A DNA stretch of 64,000 bases from contig JAZHRO010000073.1 of the NCBI GenBank assembly GCA_037157565.1, forward strand, positions 15,568,501 through 15,632,500. The letters are read 5' to 3'. Below are positions 20,860 to 30,697 of this stretch, piece by piece. The translations under genes were made by a program, and so were the position numbers. Origin of the DNA: Thalassia testudinum (Eukaryota; Streptophyta; Magnoliopsida; Alismatales; Hydrocharitaceae). The notes under the pieces were generated by a model that ran no database searches, was not told the DNA's origin, and saw nothing but the letters and a program-made list of their open reading frames with translations. Each line of letters begins with the position of its first letter. Positions within the stretch are counted from its first letter, which is position 1.

Positions 20860-21390
20860 ATCAGACGTCTAGAAGTTCACTTTAAGACGTCTGATTTCAA
20901 GGTCAGACGTCTGATTTTGGGTGGGTCTCTTCCTGACTTGGATTAGATCTAAACAGGGTTTTTGTGCAAGTCCATCAGACGACATGTAGGACGTCTGGTA
21001 CTATGTCTGGACGTCTGGAAACCTACTTTTACTGTGGGAATGGATTTTCCAAACGTTGCAACGGCTAGAAAATCTCTGAGAAGAGATTTTGGGTCAGCCG
21101 AGGTAAAATGGTCATTTATCAGACGTCTGGAAAGGCCTAAGGACGTCTGATAAGGCTCTAACGGTCGTACTCTTGAGTGTTTGTTAAGCCAGCCAACGGT
21201 CCACTAATTGGACGTCTGGCAAACCCATCAGACGTCTCCTAAGACGTCTGGTCTAAGGTCTGGACGTCTGATTTCATCAGACAGAACTACCAATGTCCAG
21301 CTTAACAGTTACCAGACGTCTGAAACAACAGTCAGACGTCTTAAAATACTTTATCAGACGTCTGATTTGGGAATTAGACGTCTGGAAATG
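20860..21390. repeat. array of GACGTC palindromes in the E LTR
   Basis: About fifteen irregularly spaced copies of an AGACGTCT core, commonly flanked as CAGACGTCTG. They lie upstream of the E promoter in the transcriptional sense. GACGTC is a C-box-like core for bZIP proteins. Confidence 0.85.
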
Positions 21391-21792
21391 CTGTTTGAGC
21401 CCTATATTGGTTATCTAAGTATTCTACAGAAAACCTAAGTATCCTAGGGTTGTGCCGGTGTTCCTAGGACTACTGTTAAGGTACTTTGAGGCTCTTTAAC
21501 ATAATATTCTAAGGAAAATAAAAAGAGCAAGAAAATAAAGACGAGATACAAGAAAGGATTAAAAAGAATCTATCCTATTCTTCTTGTCTTCTATCTTCAA
21601 TCTGTCGCTCCACGCGAACCTCCTCTGTTTTCCGTCAAGCTCCTCCAATCTGTCCTGGATGCGAGCTCGAACTCCGTTTAAGCACATCTACATTTGCATT
21701 TGACCTGAAATCTAGGACTCAAATTGCAAATGTTAAATAACACGTGTTTTGTTATCATCAAAATAAATGATCGTGGTGCTCTAGCACCAACA

Positions 21793-21797
21793 TAGGG
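21793..21797. repeat. target-site duplication of E (TAGGG), right
   Basis: Exact copy of 6148-6152. Confidence 0.9.
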
Positions 21798-22439
21798 TTC
21801 CACTTGAACTTTAGGCCTTTTGAGTGTAAATAAAGTGACTTAATTTTAAGGTTGGTTGACCCAAAGGATCAACTTCACCTCTTGTTCCTTTGAGAGCTTT
21901 TAGGTCCTTTCTTTTAGGGTTCAAATGGATTAAGAGCCTGATTTGCTTAGGGTTTCTCTTGTATAGATCTTTTCAAATAAGGCTTAGGCACACCCCTTTT
22001 TGAAATTTTTGCTTCTTTGTTTAAGAGAAGATGTGTCTCTAAAAACCCTAGCTTTGCAATCCTTAGGTTGGCTCTAGTTGGTCCAATTTAGTTGCCTCAA
22101 AAATTGTTATCTAGGGCTCAATCAAGAAGGTTTCAGTCCTAGTTACCTTAATCGGATGTGCAACTCAAAATGTGTTGAAATGAAAATCAGGCAACTTTGA
22201 TTAATTACTAAGTATGGAAACAGGTAGCCCTAGATTGATTTTTTCTTTATTTTTTTCCTTTTCAGACTTTGAGGGGATTAAGAGAGAGGGCTAATGAAAG
22301 TTACCTGTTCCTTGGTGTGGTTGATGTGTGGCTGCTCTTCTTTTCTCTACTTTCCCTGAGACAAGCACAACAAAAGAGAGAAATCAAGTCAGTATTGAAT
22401 CAGAAGTTGTGATCAAAAGCTTCAAAAAATGCCTGTTGC
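21798..22439 (-). mobile_element. element F, leader region
   Basis: Minus-strand Athila leader between primer site and the E insertion. It aligns with the A1 and A2 leaders (for example the stretch at 22040-22090 against A1 9541-9590). No gag survives in F. Confidence 0.85.
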
Positions 22440-22457
22440 TCCTCGGCAACGGCGCCA
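22440..22457 (-). other. primer-binding site of F (tRNA-Asp)
   Basis: TGGCGCCGTTGCCGAGGA on the minus strand, one mismatch to the tRNA-Asp complement. Confidence 0.9.
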
Positions 22458-22460
22458 AAA

Positions 22461-25185
22461 TGTTTACACGGCTAGATCGGGTTTTAAAAGATGTCTCGTT
22501 GTAATATAGATGAAATCTCCGCAAAAACAAATAAGAATTTATAACTCGAAAATAAAAGTATCCAAGGTCGAATACAGAGAGCAATTGGGTATTCCAAAAC
22601 TTAAGAACACAACTTTCAATAAAAAGCAATAACTAATTGAACCAAAATTGAAGAGTAATGTTTTGGACAAATAATGCTAAAAAAGAATTGGACATCTGAT
22701 AAAATATCAGACATCTTAAAAATTCTGACTACAGTGCTTTGAATTGTTGTCCTTCTATGTCTTCTCTCTCTCTCTTCTTTTGCTTTGCTCTGCGGCTATG
22801 CTTCTTTTGGCTTCTTCTTCTTCTTTTCATCATTAGTCGCTCTTGCTTCTCTTCTTCTTCTGCCCTTGCTTTCTCTCTTCTTTCTCTTCCTACAACTAAG
22901 CCCCTACCTCTCTTCTTTTCTTCTTCAACTACCTTCTTCTTCCCTTGGTCTGCCACTCCTCTGCTACAGTGCATCTCTTTTCTTCTTCTCCTTTTTCCTT
23001 CCTTGCTGCGCCTCTTCATTCCTTAGCTCGTTCTTCATGCACAACACCACGCAACAAAACCTACCCCCTACCCTCCCCACGTCTCTCTCTCTCTCTCTTC
23101 GGTACGCTCTCCCAGAGCCGGGTAATCGGGTCGGGTGCACGCCCGGGTCCAGGCGCACCGGCGTGGGTGTGATGCGCGAGGAGTGCTAGGTTAGGTAATC
23201 AGGTCGGGTGCCAGGTTAGTGGGGGCAAGTCGCGGACGAGGAGTGGCGAGTGAGGGCGAGGGACCTCACCCCTGTATTCTTGAGGCAAACAACACAAATC
23301 ACAAAATCAATTTAAACTACATACCTCACTCCTACATTTTCGAGGTGGGACTAAAAGTCCCACCCCCTTCTGCTGGCACCTGCAGGAGGATACCTTCATG
23401 CAATTGATGCAGCTGCAGGTCTCACAGCGACTGCTCTCAGGCTGGATTCGCCTGCACACTCAACCCGCGCAGCCTGGGGTCTCGAAACCTGGAGTGTGTG
23501 GCCTGAAGCTCGGAAGCAAGAAAGCTTGTATGCTTGTTAATGGCGAACGAGGGCTCTACCCTGCACGACACAAGAACAGCCTTGTGACACTATCAGACAA
23601 TAGGAGAACCTTCACCGTATCATGACGAAGGTGAGATGGGGGTTGGCGTGGTTCAGAATGGCCTAGGCATGCATGCCTAGGTTGGACTATGACCGTGTGA
23701 GTGGGTTTATTCAGTGGAAGCGTGGAGAGTGTGTGGCGGGCAGTGAGTGGGTGGAAAGTGATCAATGGTCGATGGCAGAGGTGAAGAGGTTGGTGGCGAG
23801 ACATGTGGAGGTGCAGAGTGATGGATGCATCTCGCCGGAGGTCAGCCGGAGATGGGGAAGATGAGGGTAGACAATGGCAGTCGAGGGGTGCTTTGTGAAA
23901 TAGGAGGGAAAATAGATAGTAGGAGAAGAGGAACTTATCTAGGGTACTTGGAGAGAAGGGGAGGCAGAGGAGACGAACGGCGCGTATGTGCCATTGTCGG
24001 AGAAGACGGTCTGAGGTGGAGATAACGGCGACGAGGAGGTCAGAGAGGCGTGCGCTGGTGCGACGCAATGCGGAAGAACGAGGTGAAGCAAACCCTGCCA
24101 CTGGTCTGGTGGCAGAGCGATGACAGGAAGGAGGGAGAGTCTCCGGAGCTTCTGGACTACTTGTTCGGAGAGGGGAAAGAGGAATTCTGGGGGATTCTTC
24201 AGCCAAATCAAGCTTGGGGCATTCGCAGAGGACCGGGGATCCTTTTATAGTCGCTGGCCAAGCTTCTGGTGCTTGGAGGGCAAGCCATCTAGTGCAAACT
24301 CCTCGCCGGAGAAGGAAGGTGGTTGGGATACCCAAATCTCTCGAGCATTTGCACGATAGATTGGGCGCAAATTCGATCTGGAGATTGCATTCAATCGATG
24401 GAGAAATCCTTAGAGAATCTCCCTTCCAAATCTGGGAGATCTCTAAGGGTTCGAGGAGATATTAGCCTTGAATCCTCGCCATAGTGGGATTCCTCCGCTG
24501 TAATGGTGGAGGGACCTGGATGCAAGGGTGGCGAGGAAGCTAGGGGGCTCTGTGCAAGGGTTTTTCAAAAGTTAGGGGCTAGAATGTAATTGGGTGGATC
24601 ATTTCGCAAAGTAGGTCAAGATGACCTTCCCTTTTGCCCAAATTTTGGTATAAACCAAATTTGGACCTAAGGAATCCAATTGTGAAGTTGGATTTTAGGT
24701 TTAACCACGTTTGAATGGACATTTTGCATAAAAACCCAAATTAGGTTAAATACTGAGCTAGGACCCTAATCTAGGTCAAAATAGGTTTCAAAGGCCAAAT
24801 TGAAGGTTCTAAATCCTAAGGGATATTTTTCAATGAATTTTAGAGGGTTTAGTTGATTTTTATCCTGGCCAGAACCTTATTGAATTAAGCGGATCTGTTT
24901 TAAGGTTATAGAATGTCATTTAATTCTTGGATTGTACAATAACCCATTTTTGACTGAACCAACCCAGTCTTTATCTTATTCATACCATTTGACCTATGTT
25001 TTGCCTCTGAGAGATCTCGTTTTTGTACTGCAATGGTGAAATTGCAGTTTTTACCCTTTAGTTCATGTTTCCTTCTCAGAACAGCAAACCCTTGACTTAA
25101 GTCTTCCTTGAGGTTATGCTGGAGCTTTTGTTTACTTTCTCAGGTCAAAATGAGCTAGCTAGGGCTCATGATGAGGCTCTCATTA
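22461..25185 (-). repeat. 5' LTR of element F
   Basis: On the minus strand it runs from TAATGAGAGCCTCATCATGA (25185) to GTGTAAACA (22461), the same ends and build as the A1 and A2 LTRs. TATA (CTATAAAAGG, minus) at 24241-24250. The likely target duplication is GTACA at 25186, with its partner lost in the left-end truncation. Frames such as 23556-24335 (-) and 22785-23189 (+) are LTR sequence. Confidence 0.9.
24241..24250 (-). promoter_or_regulatory. TATA box, F LTR
   Basis: CTATAAAAGG on the minus strand, 0.94 kb into the LTR, matching the position in A1 and A2. Confidence 0.7.
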
Positions 25186-25940
25186 GTACACCTTAACTTA
25201 ACACACAAATAAGTGAGTAGAAAATTTGAATAGGTTAAACATTCTTGTGTGCCTTAACTAAGTGATGCAACAGGCCAATTGGTTGAGTTGTTTGAGCTGC
25301 ACCACTTAAGATAAAAGTGATTTATCAGTAGCTTGCCCTATAGGGTTGATTTTTAAGGCTGAACTAGGCACTCCACATTATTTCTAATTTTTAAAGGAAT
25401 ATATCTACACCCATGTTTTCAAAACTTGGAGTGTTCCATTGAACTTTGATTGAATATACCTAAAGATTAGACCCTAAAAGCTACTGAACAAGATTTGAAC
25501 TTTAAAATCAACCTCATCTTTAATAATCCTGCTTGAAAACCATTTATTGTGCACGCACACACATTGAAATTGTTCATTAAGGGCACAACCCATCTAAAGG
25601 GCCCATCACATTCCAAAAGCACAATCATCTCAGGCCTTAATTAAAATTAGGTAGACATTGGCCTTATGATTCATAGAGTCTATTTTAGGATATTCTCTTG
25701 AACACATTTCGAACTAGTGATGTCTGCTTGTTTCAAAAGGTGCTAAGTTGTGGGGCTCGATTGCCAAACAACTTAAGTGAGCAGGGGTTTAGCATAATTA
25801 GCGGCCCACAGGACATGCTCCCCCTGCTTCGCTAGTCCAACTTTATCACTTTTGAGAGTAAGGACAACATCAAATTTGTTGTGTGGTCAGAGTTCATTTC
25901 TGAAGCATAGGTCCTTAAGCTACACAATTTAAGGACATGT

Positions 25941-25959
25941 TTGATTGATTGTATTGTAG
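25941..25959 (+). other. candidate splice acceptor of the B1 leader
   Basis: TTGATTGATTGTATTGTAG/GG; B2 has TTGTTTTGTTGTAG/GG at the same place. The matching donor was lost with the 5' end. Confidence 0.45.
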
Positions 25960-27705
25960 GGCACCTTTCTCTCCTCTGTTTCCCTCCTACTTCACCATAT
26001 ATCCCTCCACATCCTACACACATTTCCAATCCTTCCCTCCTACCACCACTTATCCCCAAGATGATTACTATCCTGACCCGAATTATGACTATCCATCCAC
26101 TAGCTGGGATAACTTTGATTGGGGATATGATTGTGGACAGTATGATTATGGTTATTATCCTTTCCAGAGCTACATTGATTATGGATCACCACCCTCTTCT
26201 GAACAAACCAACTTGATCTACAATCAGGAAGGATATGATGATTATAACACCTACCCTCCCCAATATTATATTGAATATAGGTCATCACCCCTCTTTGAAC
26301 AACCCGAAATGACTTATTATCTGGGAGGGACCTAAGAACCTTAGTTTCTTGACTCCCCTAGATTTAACCCAAATCCACCCAACCCTGAACCGAACCATTC
26401 GGTTCAGGTGAACCAGGACCAAGATAGGGTGTTGGCCAATTTGAGGAACACCATACAATCTTTGGAAACCCAACCAACACCCCACAATGAAGAATTGGAG
26501 CCCTTGATTCAAATGATTGATAATCTAAATAGTTCGTTATTGGATTGGCTCGAACATATTGAGGATAAGGGCCTGGGTGAGTTTTTACTTGAGAAATTAT
26601 CAAGATTGAGGATAAAATTTGTGGTTGCCCTAGTCCAATCTTGGGACAATTCTCAGGATGAATCCCCTTCAGGAGAGCTAATGTTAGAACCCGCTCAGGC
26701 ACCAGTCGAGGGGGACAATTTTTATGAGACCAAGGATGACCAAGTTGGTCTAAAGTAACCCATTGAGGATGAACCGAGTTTCTCACCTGAGATCCTCGAG
26801 CCAGGGAGTGATGAAAAATATGTCTCTATAGACAAAGGAACAACACATGATTTTGAGACATATATAAATGAGGATCAAGAATTCTTTGATTCTGAGGGTG
26901 AAGAATCTTTAGGTGAAGTCTCACTTGAGCTTAAGGAAGATGATTTTAATGAGACAAACGGACCAAAGGAACTTGATCAATCATTCGATGGCCCTATACT
27001 TGAGGAATTTGATTTGGTTGGGGCTAACCTAGAGGATCCAAATCCTGATTTACTAGAAGATTCAATCAGTAGCCCCATTCCTCTACCACACCTCGAAGAA
27101 TATAATGATGATCTTAAAATCACCAAACCCAAGTCAATTCTGATTCAGCCATGATTTTTGGACTTGGGTAAATCACATGGGATACATAATATGCTAGAGG
27201 TCCCAAAAATCGAACACTTGATCTTGGAGGATAGGAATTTGGAAATTAAGATTTGGGAAGTTAACTGCGGGGAAGATAGAAAAATGGATCTAAGGGTTCC
27301 TATTTGCCACAGACTACCTACTTTCTATTAAGACCCTTACGATATTTTTGATTCTGAGGATTTTCAACCCAAGTATAGAATAATGGATTATCTTTTTGAG
27401 CTAAATTCCAAATGGACAAATACTCCTATTAGTTTAGAACTTTATTTTTCCTAGAATTTCAGACTTGGGTTGCATACCATAAAGCCAAAGGCTCGGCCCC
27501 ACAAGCGCAACAATCTCCGATTCTAGGTGATTTTCATCCAGAACTTTAGAACAACTCAACCTTGGGGCATGGGTCTGCATCACAATCTAGTCTACATCTG
27601 TGGACATCTCCTACTGATGGGTTTGAGGATCAATCTTTTAATTCTGATCCTGACCTGCACTTGTGTGAATTCTTAGTTTCTTCCTTATTTGTATATTATG
27701 CCTAG
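25960..27705 (+). pseudogene. decayed unknown ORF of B1, tyrosine-rich then acidic
   Basis: Occupies the place of gag-pol. One frame runs from 25960 to about 27520, broken by roughly seven single stop codons (the first at 26333 and the next three codons later) but little else. A shift near 27520 leads to the last ~60 codons, ending TAG at 27703. The first ~125 residues are very rich in Y, P, D and S (for example DDYYPDPNYDYPSTSWDNF). After that come a helical part (NSSLLDWLEHIEDKGLGEF) and a long acidic stretch. The helical-plus-acidic build resembles the A1 ORF, but I cannot prove homology by eye. No known domain. Confidence 0.65.
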
Positions 27706-27710
27706 ATAAA

Positions 27711-27735
27711 GGCAATAAACTTAGCACATGTGTAT
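27711..27735 (+). other. post-ORF conserved block of B1
   Basis: GGCAATAAACTTAGCACATG, six bases after the stop; weaker match to the A-type block. Confidence 0.45.
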
Positions 27736-27827
27736 ATTCCATTTCCACTGCAAAGCTAACTGAATCTATCATGAAATTTAGGTGATATTCTGTTTATTCC
27801 GCCCTTTTCATGTCGGTATTTTTACAA

Positions 27828-27862
27828 TGAGGACAATGTATCATTTAGTCATGGGAGGTGGA
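27828..27862 (+). other. internal second polypurine tract (B1)
   Basis: ACAATGAGGACAATG, then TAGTCATGGGAGGTGGAC, 1.26 kb before the true PPT. Confidence 0.6.
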
Positions 27863-28277
27863 CACTTAATCCTAAAATTATTTTGTTAGCTCTGTAGAAT
27901 TTCTTTGTTATTTTCTTTAAAAAAATTCAAAATTCAAAAAGACAAAACGAATAGAATTCAGAGAAGATGACTTAGGCATTAGGAGTTATTACCTTTAAGA
28001 AATAATACGATAGAACCTGAACACTTAGACTCTTTAGGTCTATGGGCTTAATTAGCCTAGGTGTCCACTAAAATGTGGACTTGGTCTCGAGTCCTTGCTA
28101 AGTTAAATTTATTTTAATTTGGTTAATACTTGGTTTGATAAGTATACGGCCTATCAACCTGCTCTTTGATTTAAGGGGACTGTAAGTCTAAAGCATCTAC
28201 ACACTATTTGCGCTGACTCACGTTTCGATAGTTTTTACGAAAATTAGGTAGCTAATGAACTTTCTAGGGTAGTATAG

Positions 28278-28535
28278 CTGGCAAGTTGTCGTGGGTAACA
28301 ACCCATTGGCTGATTGTCTATATCCTAACTACACAACCATACTCTTTCTATTGCCTTTAGGTAAATCTTAGATTATGGAAGCTACCTACTCAGAAAAAGA
28401 AATATATATATACTCAAAAAGAAAAGAAATAGAATTAGAAAAAGGAAAAAAATAAATAAGCCACACTTCATTGCACGAGTACTGTTGGCAAGTTGCAATG
28501 GATTTGACACCCTATTGGCGGTTGTCTAGAGCCCA
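28278..28535 (+). repeat. twin hairpin modules in the B1 3' UTR
   Basis: Two related ~50-base modules at 28278-28330 and 28495-28535, each with GGCAAGTTG near the start and GGTTGTCTAGA or similar near the end. The first contains TGGGT, AACA, ACCCA, a perfect small hairpin. B2 has the same pair at 49387 and 49574. Confidence 0.65.
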
Positions 28536-29084
28536 GCTCACAAAAATGCATAAATAATTCCCAAAACACTTAGGGAAGAAGCAGAGAAGTAGAATAAATC
28601 GGGGAGAAATATACTGGGTTCACCCTTGTGTTGACCCCATTAAAAATTTGAAAGTAGGGAGAAAGTTACCAATTAGAAAGATAAACCTTTAAGTAGAAAC
28701 TTTTAAGTCACCTAGGATCGTAGAAACTTGAAGTCCGTTTTAACTACCACTTAGTGAGACTATCACTTTTCACAAGATGCTTAGAACCTAAAGTTCTTTT
28801 CGAGTATTGGGTGAGTTGGCTAGCCGTAGAAAGCTACCCTGAAACTCTTAACTCAAAAAAAAAAAAATCCAAAAACAAATCAGAAAAGAAGAAAAAGAAG
28901 AAAAATGTATCTTCCCTTTTCAAAATAAGGTGGGGACTTGGATAGTCAGCATTTTGGTAGATACCCGAGCACTGTTGAGTTTTCGTAGTTTAGGACCTTA
29001 GTTGAATTGTTCTATTGTTAATAAACAACTTAGGCTTAAGTAATTGAATCCTAATTCTGTTCTTATACATAGCATATAGTTTAA

Positions 29085-29123
29085 TTTTGCTAGGGACTAG
29101 TAAAAGATAGGCATGGGGGTATG
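29085..29123 (+). other. stem-loop plus polypurine tract of B1
   Basis: TTTTGCTAG, loop GGA, CTAGTAAAA (one G-T pair), then GATAGGCATGGGGGTA. Confidence 0.85.
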
Positions 29124-29734
29124 ATGTATACACGTCCATTTAGGATAAAATGTCTATTTATGCAAGTTCCTAAGCTTAAAGATGCATTTCATATTATAAA
29201 TATTGCATAGCATGCATCATTCTGCATTTAGAATAGTGTGTATAAATGATAGATTAATTCACATCTTTTTGTGGCCAAGAGAGAAGGATATTTATTTTGG
29301 GGCCTCAGATTGATGATCCGACCACACAGATCTGATCAAGACGACAATCGGAGTTTAACTCCTCCAAAACCATCTTGATCGAAGTCCTGTAGTACCTTAT
29401 GCAGTCTGAGGAAGATCAATGACTAAGGGACTAGATGACGTAATTTGGAGCTTTAAATGACAAATCCAACTGCACAGAAGGATTTGGATCGACGATCGCA
29501 ACCCAATGGCTCAAAAATCGATCTGATCGGACATTCGTGGCATCCTCTACAAGCAATTGAAGATGAATGGCCCATATTCTGCCACATGGCACCAACAGAG
29601 CCATCTAGGCTGCCCAAGGGCCACAGCAGCCTCTTCCCATCAGCACTATCAGATCTGGGTCGTTAGATCTTCATGCAACGACCATAGGCATGACATGTCT
29701 CTTAAACAGTTGGGAGGTCTACTTGACATAAAGA

Positions 29735-29800
29735 CCTCCACAACTCATTGGTCTAAAGCACCATACACAAAGGGAGATCATGAGTTCAAGCCTAGGAAAC
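29735..29800 (+). promoter_or_regulatory. tRNA-like Pol III module in the B1 LTR
   Basis: A-box-like CAACTCATTGGTCTAAAGCA (29741) and B box GAGTTCAAGCC (29782), spaced about as in a tRNA gene. Same location in B2 LTRs. Probably the head of an old tRNA-derived SINE kept in the LTR. Confidence 0.55.
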
Positions 29801-30042
29801 TCCTCAAATCATCAATTTTATGCCAACGCAGCACGTAGCAGGCATCTGTACGAGCAGCAACAGCACGCACTCGAGGAAGCGCCTCTTGGCCGTCCAAAAC
29901 TGATCCAAGGGCAACGGATGCCCCACGTGTCAGTGCGAGGTGCAATCTGAGACATTAGATCATGATTGGATGACCCATGATCCATAGAGTGATGTTGCAT
30001 GAGTTGGGGGCTTCAAATACTTGTTTTTCCCTAGTTTTCACC

Positions 30043-30050
30043 TATATAAA
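30043..30050 (+). promoter_or_regulatory. TATA box, B1 LTR
   Basis: CCTATATAAAGTCCC, 0.92 kb into the LTR. Confidence 0.7.
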
Positions 30051-30697
30051 GTCCCTACATCCCCTCCTCATTCTTCATCTCTTCCTTTCTCTCCCTCACC
30101 ACCTCTAAGGCTCTAGAGAGAGCTTGTCCCAAGCTTGGGATGCTTCTCTAGTGTAGAAAAGAAATATTTTTGCCTACTTCTCACCCCCCTTCATAGAGCA
30201 TCCTGTGGTCGTCCTCTCACCACATTCAAGAAGTAGATCCTTGTCGTGATGCCGTCTTATCCTACCCTCCGTCCTCCGACTTCGTTCTTCATCGTCTAAC
30301 TTCCTACCACCTTCATCCAAGCGTCATCAAAGCGAGTCATCCCCCAAGCAGCTATCGAGGGGGATTCTTCTCAACCCATTCTATCTTTTACCTATTTCTA
30401 ATGTAGTTGTAATTTCTTCCTTGATTATCTGTAGTAAACTTTGGTTAGCTAAATATTGAAATTTTCTCTCTTATTTTGCAAGTAGATTAGTTGGATATTA
30501 TCGACCTGATCTCTTGCCTTATAAAATACCAAAAAAGTCACAAAAGATAAAAACACTTAAAACAAATAAATCGAAATGCGATTTTCAAAACCAAATGTTC
30601 ACCTCCCCATGTTCAACTCGGGGCTCACCTCGAGCTTCAGTTATAAATTTTATCTGGTAGCGGATTTCTACACACTATGACGACTGGTTTTCCAACA

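Larger units (their letters stand above)
6153..21792 (-). mobile_element. element E: gag-only Sirevirus-type copia retrotransposon
   Basis: Minus-strand element with LTRs of about 1.7 kb (6153-6405 plus 16526-18013, and 20075-21792), flanked by TAGGG duplications. The primer site complements tRNA-iMet. The 2.06-kb interior holds only a gag-like frame, with no protease, integrase, RT or RNase H, so the element is non-autonomous (the kind called TR-GAG). A run of GGGGGAG tracts before the 3' LTR and palindrome-rich LTRs are Sirevirus traits. A1 is inserted in the 3' LTR. Removing A1 leaves an element of about 5.5 kb. Confidence 0.9.
20075..21792 (-). repeat. 5' LTR of E
   Basis: 1718 bases, uninterrupted, TGTTGG...TTTCA on the minus strand. 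TATA at 20722-20731 (minus). Carries about fifteen GACGTC palindromes (20860-21390). Frames at 20962-21438 read through this array and are not genes. Confidence 0.95.
25186..29123 (+). mobile_element. element B1: non-autonomous Athila-like element, interior
   Basis: Leader (25186-25959), a decayed ORF, a 3' UTR and a PPT followed by a 3' LTR at 29124. The 5' LTR and first part of the leader are missing beyond the F insertion. Leader and 3' UTR resemble B2 and D. As in A1, no gag or pol is present. Confidence 0.85.
29124..30697 (+). repeat. 3' LTR of B1
   Basis: Starts TGATGTATACACG after the PPT. The end is placed at TTTTCCAACA (30697) by comparison with B2. It shares with the B2 LTRs the opening ~150 bases, the (T)CTGATCA-type stretch near 29330, the tRNA-like module and the promoter. 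About 1.57 kb. Confidence 0.75.

Noticed and set aside
17050..21390. Evenly repeated GACGTCTG words resembling a CRISPR array
   Set aside because: Units are 8-12 bases, irregularly spaced and palindromic in an LTR; no leader or cas genes, and a plant context.
23556..24335. 259-codon minus-strand frame
   Set aside because: Runs through the promoter and leader of the F LTR; the translated P/S/L-rich sequence has no domain.
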